Source: Phycomyces nitens (Eukaryota; Mucoromycota; Mucoromycetes; Mucorales; Phycomycetaceae). From it: a stretch of 64,000 bases of DNA. The notes beneath the pieces are model-generated. The model was not told the DNA's origin. It ran no database searches and worked only from the letters and a program-made list of their open reading frames with translations. Where the stretch lies: NCBI GenBank assembly GCA_022702545.1, contig JAHRBC010000008.1:992001-1056000 (forward strand), written 5' to 3'. Position 1 is the stretch's first letter. Each line of letters starts with the position of its first letter. The position numbers and the translations under genes were made by a program. This document shows, piece by piece, positions 23,653 to 35,885 of this stretch.

Positions 23653-25688
23653 TTGAATGAGCTTTGTTTGTAGAGAATCAAAGGTTGGTAATGGAGATGA
23701 ATGGAAGCTGTTTGTCTGGGTTGGTTTGTGACGCAGGGCAATGGTTCTCTTCTTCTTTTCTTTATTTTTTCCTCTTCTTCTTCTTCTTCTTCTTCTTGTG
23801 GTCGTTTGGCTGGATAGGAAGATGGAAAAGAAGTGTCAAAATGATGATAGTAATAAAGAGAGAAAGAGAAGAGGTCTACCAATAAAGAAATTTCCTTTTG
23901 TTCAAGAAGTCCAAAAAGGCAAGTGATAAAAAGAAAAGAGAAAGAGAAGAGAAGAGAAAGAGAAAGAGAAAGGGAAATTGAATTATTCCAATGCCAATAA
24001 TAATAACAATAAAAAATATTTCTTTTTTTTCTCTCTTCTCCAGAAGTGTATGAATATATAATGAATGAAAATTTCAGGTTAAAATATATATATAATAAAA
24101 AAACGGTAAACGAATATAAAAATATATATATAAATATATATATACACATATATAAATAAAAATATTATATGTATATATATTTATATAATAATCATATAAA
24201 ATTGAAAATAGAGGCCAGTCAAAAGGACAATGGAGACGATTTCTTTTTTTTTTTTTTTCATCAAGACATTTTATAGAAACTGTTTATAAACCCCTTTCTT
24301 TATTCTTTTCTCAATCCCTATTTAGGGATTCTTGTGGATCTAATGTTGGCGTCATCATTATTGCCTTTTCGCAGCAGTTATTAAATATTAAAGATTATAT
24401 TAAAGATTATATATATATATATATAATATATATATATATATATTAATTTTTTTTTAAAGGTAGAACAAAATAGAACTGTTGGAATTAAAGAATACATAGC
24501 ACATCAATGTATTTTGCAAATTGGCCATAGCGGCAATACACACTAACATATTTAAAAATAATAAAAATCTAAATAGCCATTCAATAGCCACTTTAAATTG
24601 ATCCATGGTGACAATTAACAGTCAATTTATACAATAATAATCATTTTCTAAAATGTCCAAAAATGGAAATACATTGTGTGACTTGTGTTTTAGTAACCTA
24701 TCAGAATCGACATAGAATTAATAATAAAAATTAAAAAAAAAAAACAAGATCTTGGTTCTTTTGAAACAAGATTGTATACACACCACAGTATAATATCCAG
24801 AATCCAAAACACTGTTTTATTTCGCTACATTATTACATCTAGAACCAAACACAATCTAATTACTGTCATGTCGGTGCTTACAACAAACGATGAGTTTGGA
24901 AACAATGTCTTTTCATATACCAAAATTATCCCGCCATATTACAAGGTCATCTTATCATTATTGCTGCCACTTTGATACTATTAATTTTAGCACTATTTAG
25001 TGTTACAAGAAATAAAGATTGTTGAACTCGGCTATTGTCGGTATCACGATCATAGCATTTTGCAAGATATATATATGTATATATATTAAAATATACAATA
25101 ACTCTGTTCATTTCATTAATATCCTGGTCATTAATGCTTATAAATATACTTCAGGGTTGACAGCGATCGTTGCAATAAACGTGCTCAAGGGCTTTGGCCA
25201 TGTGTCTTGATTTTATTGTGTTTTTTTTTTATATTTTACAATAGAGCAGCCTTGCATAATAAAATACACCACAATTCATCAATCAATGGCCCTTTTTCAA
25301 ATAATCTCCTCATAGATAACAATCATTATTCTCAATCCCAACTCGGGCTACCCATACACTGTAGGAAGTAATAATCTGCAAATCCAACCCATTGGTCACA
25401 CAAATAGCTTTCAACACCCTCCACCCAATTTACGACATCATTTGCTACTCGAAAATAGAACATTATAGTCGCGCCTCAATCTTATCACAATATCCAGATA
25501 GATCACTGCAAGTATGCTAAAATGCCATTTATTATCCCAAAAGAAAAATAAGCAAGTGTCTGAATCCCAATTGACACCACAAACATCCATTGAAACGGTT
25601 AATTTCAATATAAATATCTATATAGTGGATTTTAAATACAAGAAAAAAGAAGAAGCTGTTACCAGTGCAGTGGAAACAATTCTCTCTC

Positions 25689-25723
<35 letters not shown>

Positions 25724-28700
25724 ATTATACTGACATTCAAGTACTATATTGTTTCTGCGCAAGAGCCACTTGCCTTGCTAGTGCTACTGCAATCGAATCA
25801 CAAAAAAAAGTATCTGGTGTATCTCGATTATCGATTGTCCACTTTATATTTTTAGGGCTATTTTTAAGAAAAAGCTCGATTGCTATTGAATTTTCAAAAG
25901 ATATATAAAAAAAGGGCCTTCAAAGCCCCCTTTCCATTCTTGGATCAATATGTAAAAGAGTATAGAAAAGAGGTACTCATCTAATGAACACACGGCATCC
26001 TACACTTTTAATTTCCTTTTAGGGTACCTCGGGTGGTATTCACACTTTTTTTTTCAAGTAATAATAATCACGTTTGCTACCAGCTCAATGGCACTATGAA
26101 CCTATATTTGATAGTTTGTACTTGAGTTTTGGTATTAAAATGAATACCGTGTGCCTATCTGTCAAAGATTGAGAGCAATATAAGACATCATTTGCAAGTA
26201 CTCTCTTCGAATTTATCAGCAGCATATTTTCATATAATATTAAACAGCAAATCTGAGCAGATTAGCCCACTTTATTACATTCACATTGGATAGATCAGTC
26301 AGACCCGTGGATATCATAAATGGTTACCGACCGACGTTGTCTTTTAATATAGCAGCATTATAGCAACTAAATAGTGGGATGATTATGGGCTGAAACCCAC
26401 GGCATAAATGTAAATATTAATATTGCTCTGTCTGGCTCAGGTATTATCATTTTCTATAAAACAATAAACCTAGAGAGAGAGAGAAATTAACAGCTTAATA
26501 TGGTGACTGAGTATACCCAGAACAGGATTATCTCTGGATCTGATAGCACACGGCTTTCATGCCGTCAGGGCATCTTTTCTTCTTCTTTGAAATCTACTCT
26601 ATATTTTCTCTATATTTTTTTTATAAAATAAAAATAATTCCTCGTCAAGGCGTACAATTGCTTGCCTTGAGATCGGTTTATAAATCTATAATGGATATCC
26701 AGAGCTCTCTATTTAAAAGAATACAGCCAACACATGCTGGGAATATTTTACAACTAACCCCGATGCCCCAGAAGTGTGAGAGAATATACTCAAATTATTC
26801 TATTCCGATTCCCATCTGCAAAGGCCCCAGAATCCACAATCAATATCAGTTTGATAAAAGTACAATCAATTGTGAAATGAATATAGAGCGTTTAATTCCA
26901 AAAAGATATATATATATATAGAGAGAGAGCTGGGATGGCCAAATATAATGATCATTTTTGCTTGAATCAATTATATATTACATTTAATCTAACGATAAAT
27001 AAAATTCATGGGTTGCTAAGCACGAGTCCAGCATTCATTAATCATCTTGGCAGAATATTCTTATTTTCTTGCAAACCAAAGGTACAAGTACGCGGACAAT
27101 AATTTGAAATGAAACTGTATTTGTGCTGATATAATAATATTAGATCAACGTTTTGTCGATAGTTTTTCACTAGAAATCAAGGCATTTTTAAAAAAAAAGA
27201 CCCCCCAAAGGTCTTTAACATCTTAATATTATACACTATATTTTTTCTCAGCCTCGTCCACTGGCTGGCTGTTCACAAGAATGACAAAATTCCCAGAGCT
27301 GTTTCTATATTAACAGTGCTGATGTTAAACAGCATGTCTAGTTGTTAAAGTGCCTTTGTGGCACACACGAGTTTCTCAAAATACAGATCAAGCTTTAATA
27401 CCCAATACTAGATTCATAATAACTAAACCTAGTGGCCAAGATTCTTAAAAAAAAAGCCGTTTTGGTATGAAACAATCAATATTTTGTTTTGTGATCAATG
27501 ATTCTTAAACAACAAAAGGGTTATATTCAAGAGCATCCTAGAACACAAAGTCTCTTTGGAATTAATCAATTCTAATAGACACTTGTTGCTTTACAAAGGT
27601 AATATATGCTTCATAAATAGTGCTGGACCGTGCAAAAGTTTAGCATAGTCTTCCCTGAGTTTTTCTTTTTTTTTTGGCAAGGATGATTACAAGTCCGGTA
27701 CCTTTATCTAAAGGCTTGGGCTCTCATTAAACTCATTCCAGATTGAGTTTCTTCACAAACGATTTATTACTGATAACGGACTAATTATAAAACTGGTTTT
27801 GAATGATGCCTTGTAAATCTGGCTATCTGGAATGCTTGTAGTATTAAGAAAGCCCATGGTATGGCTCGTTAATACGTATATCCCGAATTTTCGGTCGATT
27901 CAATGACCTTTGGCTTTCCATTTTGGCCGCAAAATAATAATAATAATAATTAAAGAAGCCAATTAGCAGTATCAATTGTTTCTTCTTTGAATACATTCCT
28001 CGGCAACAAAAAAATATTCCGAGGCGTCCATATATCGTATGCTTTGTTCAACTTGCTGTTTAAACCAGACTTGTGTTCTATTTCTCAGTATGCTCCGCTT
28101 TGTGAGTGTGTCATGACTAAAACACATCTTCTAATTGTGTTCTTTATTCCTTACCCCGGCAAAAGAATTGGTCATCTTCGTGTCATTAAACTTTTAATAG
28201 AAAGAAAGAAAAAAGAGAGTTTATAAGCACTGATTGTATTTTCATTCAAACCATAATAGGCTCTTTAATGCAAACCTCAACCTTAAAGCTAAAAAAAAAG
28301 GCTCATTCTGATACTCTTGGTTGTTATTTTTTTAATAGTTTTGTTTTGATAACATTTTATCCGAAATTGTCATTTAAAAAAATTCAGATTTGAACCACCT
28401 TTTTAGCTTTTCAGTTACTTTTTTTTCCATAACTTTTAGAGAACACTATATGGCCTGTTTTTTTCCGGACCGACTCACAATGTATTTATATACAAAAAAG
28501 AAAAAGAACGAGTCTTGCAAGCTTGGGTATGCAAAGACTACTTGGAATTAGCGAGCTTCGTTTGGCTGTACCAAACGCTGAGCACCGTTCTACTTCCCGG
28601 GGTTTGCTTGGATAAGGTATAATTCGCGTCTTGCGAGTTTCTCGTGTATCCAAAAATTTCCCACCAATAATATTAAACCGTCTAGTTGGTCCATTAAAGA

Positions 28701-30908
28701 CCGGCAGTATCGGAATCCTAGTTTCAAGGTTACCGTATCAAGAGTCTTAAAACTGCGGTACCTTTGTGGAATGCTTTTTAGAGCATTCTATTTTGTCATC
28801 CCCTTGTACATAATTTGCTCAAAGGCTTGCTGTTAAAGTCCAGATAAATTCCTACTATTCTTTTTTTCCCATGCTCTGGTAAGATTTGTTTAGGCGTTTT
28901 AGTTAAAAAGTGATCTTGATTTCATTATATAGTTAGTGTCAGCCACTCATTGTAATCTAAAAAGAATTCATTGCAAAAAAAAATCAAGTTTCAAACAAGA
29001 GAGTGGGGTCGAGAAATCTAATTTTTTTTTACTGTCAGCCAGGGTAACTGACATACAGCACTCGAAAGGAATCCGCATAGTCTAGAATGTTCAGGATAAA
29101 TATATATATCTTTTTTTTTTTAATATTGATTCTCAAGATATTTTATTAAAATAGCCTTCTTTTGTATCTTTAAACCCTAGAACATTTTTTTAGCTTTTTT
29201 TTAATAAAAAAGAAGAAGAAAGGTGGCTAGAATGAATTTGTTGACTGATGTTTGATATTCTCCGAATAATGTAGTCTCAAATAATCTGCCCACATTTTGT
29301 CATTTTCATGCTTTATAGTTGTTGTTGGAATACTCTTCTTATTTAAATAATAATAATAATAATAATAATAAAGAAGAAACAAGTTTAAACTATTTTTGCA
29401 TCTTTATTACATTTTCTTGCTCTTGGCATATTATTGTCCCAGCTAAATTTCAAGGACATGACTCTTGAACCAATTGTCTTGGGATTGTTCTAAAAATATG
29501 CCAAAAATATGTATAAATATAAATCATTTGAAACCAATTTTTTTTTAAAAAAAATCTGATAAAGTGAAATATTTAATATTTTGTACTCCAACATTCAAAA
29601 CTTTTGTAGAGTGATTTTAAATGTCAAGGTTACAAAGATGTAAAACAAAAAAAAAGAGAGAGAGAAAGCATTTACATTTGTTAATCTCAGAGAAATATGT
29701 GGCATACGCACCTGGAAAAGAATTGTTTCTATTTCAAGACTAATTAGCAAACTATATACTGTTTGAAAAAGTAAAAAAAGTAAAAAATAAATAAAATGGA
29801 TTTAACCTTTTTTATTATTATTATTGTTATTATTATTATTAAAATAAGCTGTAATAGGGCCCGCGTGTCTTATTATTATCAGGTAATTTTGTCTCAAAAC
29901 TATACTTTATTGCAGATGTTACCAATAGTCACTCACATCAATGATCGAGTAGTATATATGAGCATTTGATTTTATATCTATAAGTGTCTTTTTAAACAGG
30001 ATACAGAAACTTTTTAAGAATACTGAATATAACTCGACTCTACATATTGTGATAAAGTGAATTCTCATAACTATAGTGTAGTTGGAGCAAGTACCAATGC
30101 TTTTAAACTTTTTTCTTTCTTTTTAAACTGATTTTCTAAAGTCAATATAAAATCATGTTTACCAGTAGACTGTTTATAATTAAATAAAATATCTAGTTTT
30201 GTTTACTTTATATAAAAAAAAGGCTGCGACATTCTCAAGAGGTATCAATAAACTTTGAGTGATAGTTTTGTTCTATTTATGATATTCAAACAAGTGACAT
30301 TCGTCACTGTTGGTTAATGGTTTTACTAAAAATAATTGTTTGTGCACCCATTGGTAGTCTATTTAGCATGTACTTTTATTTACTTGACTTAACAGTCCAA
30401 AAGAAACATTCAAAGAGTGTATACAATCTACAGTATTCTTTTATTGCGCTAGAGAGATCATTGAACTATTTCGCTAGTAAATGTGGCATTATTACTATGG
30501 AATAAAAGAGACTATTTAGTTTTTTATATTTCATCACAACAATTAAAAGTATTTACTAGAATCTCTATAAATATTTTATAGTATAATCACTAGGCATCAT
30601 CCTAAGCATCACGCTCTTTTTTTATTGTGAAAAGGCACAAAATATCTATTTTTTTGTAAGAATTTTACCACAATACTGTCAAAGGAGATGGAAGATCTCA
30701 TGGTAGAATATAATTATTCTATAAGCAAGACATTGACCATTATGCCTATACTCTAGTTCGTATTGAATTATATAAAGGATCAAATCAGCACTCATTAGAG
30801 TCGATTTCATGCAAATGTCAAAAGCTGGGATTTTTTCAAAGATTTAAAAATTGATATTTATTTTCAAATAAATACTCTAAATCAGTTCAATGCACCTCAG
30901 AAAGGACA
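23653..30908. other. AT-rich gene desert (7.2 kb)
   Basis: Apart from the leader and promoter of the APSES gene in the first few hundred bases, I find no supported gene. The tract has AT runs (near 24410-24443), a GA run at about 26475-26483, and TAA/TTA microsatellites (for example 25697-25722, 29351-29371). Open frames are short and of AT-driven composition. A GC-richer patch at 28541-28640 contains a hairpin, CGTTTGG-CTGTA-CCAAACG. No CRISPR array or rRNA is seen. Confidence 0.5.
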
Positions 30909-30915
30909 TGATTGT

Positions 30916-31688
30916 CTAATAGGCGATGCAGTAACGCTTTCCGACGACGAGTTTATCGCAGGGAGGAGGGGTGACAGTAGTACCGTCTTTGGGAACGGCT
31001 CTCTCTTCATTGTGAGGAGCGCTGTTATCCTTGGAAGGAGTCTTGGACTTCTCCTTGCTCAATTGGGTGAGTTGGGCTTCGGGGATCTTGTTGTCCTTGG
31101 CAATAGACTTGCAGGTCTCACCAGCCTTGACAACATGGAACTTCTTGCACTCGACAATAGCGCGGGCGGCAAGGTGAGAAGCATCATTGGTAGCACCAGT
31201 CGAAGATTGGACCGACTCACCAGACTTTCCAGCAGTTTGGGCATTGCTGTTGGAGTCTTGGGACTTGTTTCCGTTGCTGTTACCATTGCCAGAACCTTGA
31301 GCCTTGTTTTTGTCGCTGTTGTTGTTATTGTCAGCGCCTTGGGACTTTTGGCTGTCCTCAGACTTCTTGGGAGAATGGTCATCATGGTAGGACTTCTTGG
31401 TGCAGTAAGATTTTCCGGGAATAAGCTTCTTACAGTTCTTGCCATTGCTACCAAGACCAGTGTTAAATGTCTGGAGCTGCTTGACAGTGATGTGGTACTT
31501 GGAGGAAAAGGTAGCGCAAGTCTGGCCCTTGGCAGCTAAACACAATAGAAAAATATTTAGCCAGTAATAAATTATGCTATATATAGGCTAAACTCACCAA
31601 CATGCGATTCGGCACAGGCATTGGTGGGAGCAGCAGATACCATGGCAGTCAAGGCAAGGGCAGCGAGAGTAAAGAGAGAGAGCTTCAT
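30916..31688 (-). CDS. Secreted two-LysM protein, type 1 (left copy)
   Basis: Two exons (31688-31598 and 31535-30916, intron 62 nt) give 236 residues. The start is a signal peptide (MKLSLFTLAALALTAMVSA). LysM 1 (about 31-75) reads KGQTCATFSSKYHITVKQLQ and ends PGKSYC. A Ser/Asn/Gln/Lys-rich linker follows. LysM 2 starts CKKFHVVKAGETCKSIAKD and ends CDKLVVGKRYC, but its middle has an extra stretch of roughly 25-30 residues (SKEKSKTPSKDN...). LysM modules bind chitin or related glycans; fungal secreted forms protect walls or hide chitin fragments from hosts. There is no membrane anchor. The mirrored copy at 50400-51172 differs by a few residues. The intron falls one base after codon 30, as in both paralogues. 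Confidence 0.9.
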
Positions 31689-31860
31689 TGTTTAAAAGAG
31701 TGGAAAGAGGTGAATAATGAAGTAAAATGATCAGAAACAGTTGCTCTTATATACAATTTTCTCGTGCTTTGTGCCATCGTTGCATCGAATAAAAGACTCT
31801 ACAGTACTTATTTGACATGTCTTTAGCAAACATCTTTTCACAATCTTATTCGCCGCTTGA
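31689..31860 (-). promoter_or_regulatory. LysM type 1 promoter (left copy)
   Basis: On the minus strand: GCGGCGAATAA at about 31845-31856, TATATAAG at 31746-31753 (58-65 bases before the ATG), and a leader with ATTCACCTC close to the ATG. The same order occurs before the other LysM genes. Confidence 0.6.
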
Positions 31861-34016
31861 AACCAATATATAAAACTGTGTGGCAATATTGTATTTCTTT
31901 AACCGCCTGCATATGCTGCCAAGAGCGTCAAATTTGTACAGTTGATGGTAAGCCGAGGTTTGTATTTGGGTTTTCTTGTAAAATTGTGCTGTGAAATTAT
32001 GTGTATGTTCATTTCACGTAATAAACGTGGTAAACGTTTTGGCTGATTTGCAGTCCACATGTTAACGAACATACTCTGCTACTGTTTAGTAATGCAGTAA
32101 AATTTGGTTTAAAGTTGAATATGTACTACTTGAAATGGCCAATCAAGACTGAGGCAAGCGAGATCTTGATCTTTTATTTATCAAGTAGGGCCATGTACTT
32201 GAGGTTATGAGGTTTATTCTAATGTATGTGTATAATGGCATCATTGTAATTGCTTATACCAACATATTTTACTTTGACTCAATAATGTAAATTCATTTTT
32301 AAAAGCAATGTCTTTACTGTTCTGATTCTTGCATATCTGATTCTGTGGTGTATATTAAAAACAGTCATTTCTACAGTCCCATAATATATACATATACATA
32401 TATAAATAATTCAATAATACTTTTAGATTTACAAAAGTATCTCGAGATAAAATACATTCTTTTTTAAAATAGTCTTTTTACACCTCGATCTCATAATTCA
32501 AGCTTATAATAATAGTTTGGTTCAAGTAATTCATAGTCAAATCTAGCCAAGAGATCAAGAGTCTAGGCACCAGAATAGGGGGCAGTGCTGCCGAGGTGAA
32601 TAAACAGCCACCCCTTTGTAACAAAGTGATAGTTCCTTTATTTGGAGTCGTACAGATGTCCTTGGTTACTGTGCAACAAGGAATTAGACTTTTTTTTTCT
32701 TTTTTTTATATAAAACTTAAAACCCATAATGCTGCCATGGAAGAGCACCAACCATGCCTGGAGTTTAAATTTGGTATGAATTAATTGAAATTATGCCATG
32801 GGTCCATCTCTTTGGTCTAGTTAACGACACCAACTATTTAATATTATTGCCATTTGCATTGTTCTCTTGGCATATTTGAAGATCTATCTTGTGCTATTTT
32901 TGACATATTTCATTAATAAATTTCAGGATTTATACTTGAATATATTATGCTCAGACTAGGAGATGAAAAGTTGCAAGTCGCCCATGTTCATATTCAATTA
33001 ACTGGACAGATATTGTAGTAATTATAGCCTTGTCCAAGGATTATTCTCTATGCAAGATCCGCTCCAAATCCACTCGTAAAACTATACAAAAATCCCGTGT
33101 TTAACTCAAGAGTACTTTTTATAAATATATGTACCGTATCCGCCCTTGAAAAGTGTACCTCGGATTTCTTTTGTAAGAATCAAAATCCGCCATTTTTTTA
33201 TATTTATAATTACCACAGATTGTATCAAGCTTTCAAATGGTCTTGGCCAAACCAAAAGTGAAATATAATGTGGTTTTGTATTGATGTTAAAGTCATGATT
33301 TATTTATTAATTTTAATTGACCAAGTGGATAATATTAAATAAATCTAGTCTACTATTTTTATACATTAAGTGTCAAATACTTTACTAGACAAAATAATAT
33401 CCTATTCTTTAAGATTTGCAAGTGTCCACTCTTGAATATTCCATGATACTTTTATCATGAATTTCTTGTTCAAAGTACCGAGGTTGATCTGTATAGCGTG
33501 GGGATTTCGATCTTTAAAGATAAATTTTGATAGCTTATTTTCAGCAGTAACGGGTACACAATAATAGTGTCTCTAGGAAAGTTTATTCCTGTCATAATAA
33601 TTCAACACCATTCATGTTTAACAGTATTACAAAGTATCGAGTTTGTCTATGATCTTGTGCTTTTAATCGAGACTTTGGCAGTAAAAAATAAACATTTTAT
33701 TCGTGCAGATCAATAACTTTGTGTCTCAAAATAATTAGCCAAAGAGCAGTTTGTAATGTAGGCGTAAAGGTAGAGGTTGTGCATTTGGTAACAGAGAATG
33801 CCTAGGTAATATTGCAAAAGACAGGACCGACCATTAAATGTTTGATCAACAAGATACCAATAGTTGATTACAAGTTATTACTGTAAATACTGATACACAC
33901 AGATAATAATAATTTGGTCAAAAAATAGAACCCTCGGTTTGCCACCAAGTATTCTATTTTAGCATTCTTGGCGCTTATGGGCTGTGAAAATTGATTTTAT
34001 CTTTATTTATTTGCTT
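31861..34016. other. Noncoding part of the left arm
   Basis: It lies between the divergent type 1 and type 2 LysM genes and is mirrored at about 48070-50227. It is AT-rich with no recognised gene. The 62-codon frame at 32596-32784 is conserved in the other arm only because the whole arm is duplicated. A CCGAGGTTGA motif lies near 33478, and a related one near 37868. Confidence 0.5.
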
Positions 34017-34224
34017 TGGGCGCCGAATGGTTAATTAGATACTATTGACAGGCAACTTAATCTGTGCATACACCGACAATGTCATCCTTGGGTATTCATG
34101 CCAAGATGTTTGTATTGTAGAATCTATTAAAGTATATACAGCAACTACTAAAAAAAGGTATAAAAAGGGCAATTGCTTGTCTGTTCTCATATAATTATTC
34201 ACCTCCTTCTCTTATAACCAAACA
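34017..34224 (+). promoter_or_regulatory. LysM type 2 promoter (left copy)
   Basis: GGGCGCCGAATGG at 34018-34030, TATAAAAA at 34159-34166 (59-66 bases before the ATG) and ATTCACCTC in the leader near 34197-34206, ending in CAAACAATGAAG. Layout as in the other two LysM promoters. Confidence 0.6.
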
Positions 34225-34863
34225 ATGAAGTTTTCTATCCTTACCATTGCTACCGTTGCATTGGCCACCGTTGTTTCTGCTGGACCCGAAGCATCTTGCG
34301 CCGAGAAGCATGTTGGTAAGAAAGCTTATATATGGCTATCGTAGTATCAAGATCTAAGCCGTTATTTTTTTTAAAAATTATCTATAGCTTCCAAGGGCCA
34401 GAGCTGCTCTGCATTCTCATCCAAGTACCATATAACAGTCAAGCAACTCCAGTCCTTGAACTCTGGTCTTGGTAGCAATGCAAAGGACTGCAAGCTTCTT
34501 GTTCCAGGAAAGTCTTACTGCACCAAGGCTGCCACCCACAAGGCCAATTCTCCCAAGAAGGCTGACGAGAAGAACGATAACAAGGCCACTGCCAAAAATA
34601 ACGACCATGCTTCCAAGTCTTCCGAGCATAACTCTAAGCAGTCGGATTCCAGCAACAAGGATGCTTCTCACCTTGCCGCCCGCGCTGTTGAAGAATGCAA
34701 AAAGTACCATGTTGTCAAGACTGGAGATACTTGCAAGTCCATTGCTAAAGAATACAACATCCGTGAGACCCAGTTTACTGAATTTAACAAGAAGAACAAC
34801 AAGGACGGCGAGCCCCCTTGCAAGAAGCTTGTTGCTGGAAAGCGTTTCTGTGTCTCTCACTAA
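34225..34863 (+). CDS. Secreted two-LysM protein, type 2 (left copy)
   Basis: Two exons (34225-34315, 34388-34863; intron 72 nt) give 188 residues, the shortest of the three types. It has a signal peptide (MKFSILTIATVALATVVSA), then LysM 1 (KGQSCSAFSSKYHITVKQLQ to PGKSYC). A linker rich in Lys, Asp, Asn and Ser follows, then LysM 2 (CKKYHVVKTGDTCKSIAKEY to CKKLVAGKRFC). Cysteines are paired as in chitin-binding fungal LysMs. The gene is convergent with the type 3 gene of the same arm and divergent from type 1. Its copy at 47223-47861 appears identical at protein level. An AATAAA-like signal follows the stop. Confidence 0.9.
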
Positions 34864-35885
34864 AGTAGATTGTAGATCTATTACGAAGATTAGTTTTATT
34901 TATTCAATAAAATACTCTTGTTATAAGTTTAAAAAGAAATCTACTTTATACAATTTTATTTTGGTGAAAATTGGTAAGATCCATATTCATGAGATCAAAT
35001 AATAAATGTTTATGGGCCAATTTTTCTACAGCAATATTTTAGCACAAGACTTGGAGATAATAGATATAATCTGATTATTAAGAGATTAATACTAGCCGTC
35101 ACTTTAATAGCCTGAAAGTCCTATATGTATTTGAAAGCTTATTTTTATTTGATATCTACAATTGATTATAGTTAATGCTTAACTCTCTTGCTGTCATTAG
35201 TATTCTTACTAAAAATCTATTCACCAAAAATAATAATCTTTATACTGTCTCGATTACCCTAAAATAAGCACCACCGTTTCTATAATCATTGAAATATTGT
35301 CTTTATACACTTTTTGAATATTTATATAGCGTTTGGATCAATAAGAATATGATATCAGTATTAAAGTATCTTGAGAGATGAATAATATAAAAGATATTAT
35401 TAAAGCCCTTTTATTTTAATAAATGACATCCATCAAGATGTTTTGTAACACTTTACATTGATGGTATACCAAAGATACAATAAACCGATGCTGAAAAATT
35501 TCCAGTAGTGTCATTACAAAAATCCAAATATATATTTGTACATTTAAGATTTGATTTTCTTATTAAATACACATTATATACTTTTATTATTCTTATCATT
35601 TACGGGATAGTAATGTACAATATATTTCAATATTTTTTTCGATATACAATGTGGTATTCAATCATTTTGCAAATTTCAAATCGACACATACATTATGTAT
35701 ATATTAATATCATTTATAATGATATACACGGAACTATTGATTCAATATATCTTGCAAATAATGTTTATATTGTATTGTAGCAGTATTGTGATATTTCTCA
35801 TGGTTTAGCTATAAAGCATTTATTTATAAAATATCATAAAGTATAGAGTCAAACAAAATAAATCTTAGGCGTAGCAAAATTGAAA
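34864..35885. other. Convergent spacer between LysM types 2 and 3 (left arm)
   Basis: It contains the two 3' ends. It is AT-rich and mirrored at about 46201-47222. The 90-codon frame 35508-35780 has a Tyr/Ile-rich composition driven by AT content and is not supported as a gene. Confidence 0.5.

Noticed and set aside
23205..24149. 314-codon reverse frame overlapping the APSES gene
   Set aside because: It is in another frame of exon 1, and its N-terminal part is translated low-complexity DNA. The APSES model explains the region.
34417..34860. Long reverse frames over the LysM genes
   Set aside because: They are antisense shadows of the LysM coding exons and have no independent start, splice pattern or motif.
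35508..35780. 90-codon frame conserved in both arms (also 46306-46578)
   Set aside because: It is an AT-rich Tyr/Ile composition in the convergent 3' region of two LysM genes. Conservation comes from the arm duplication.
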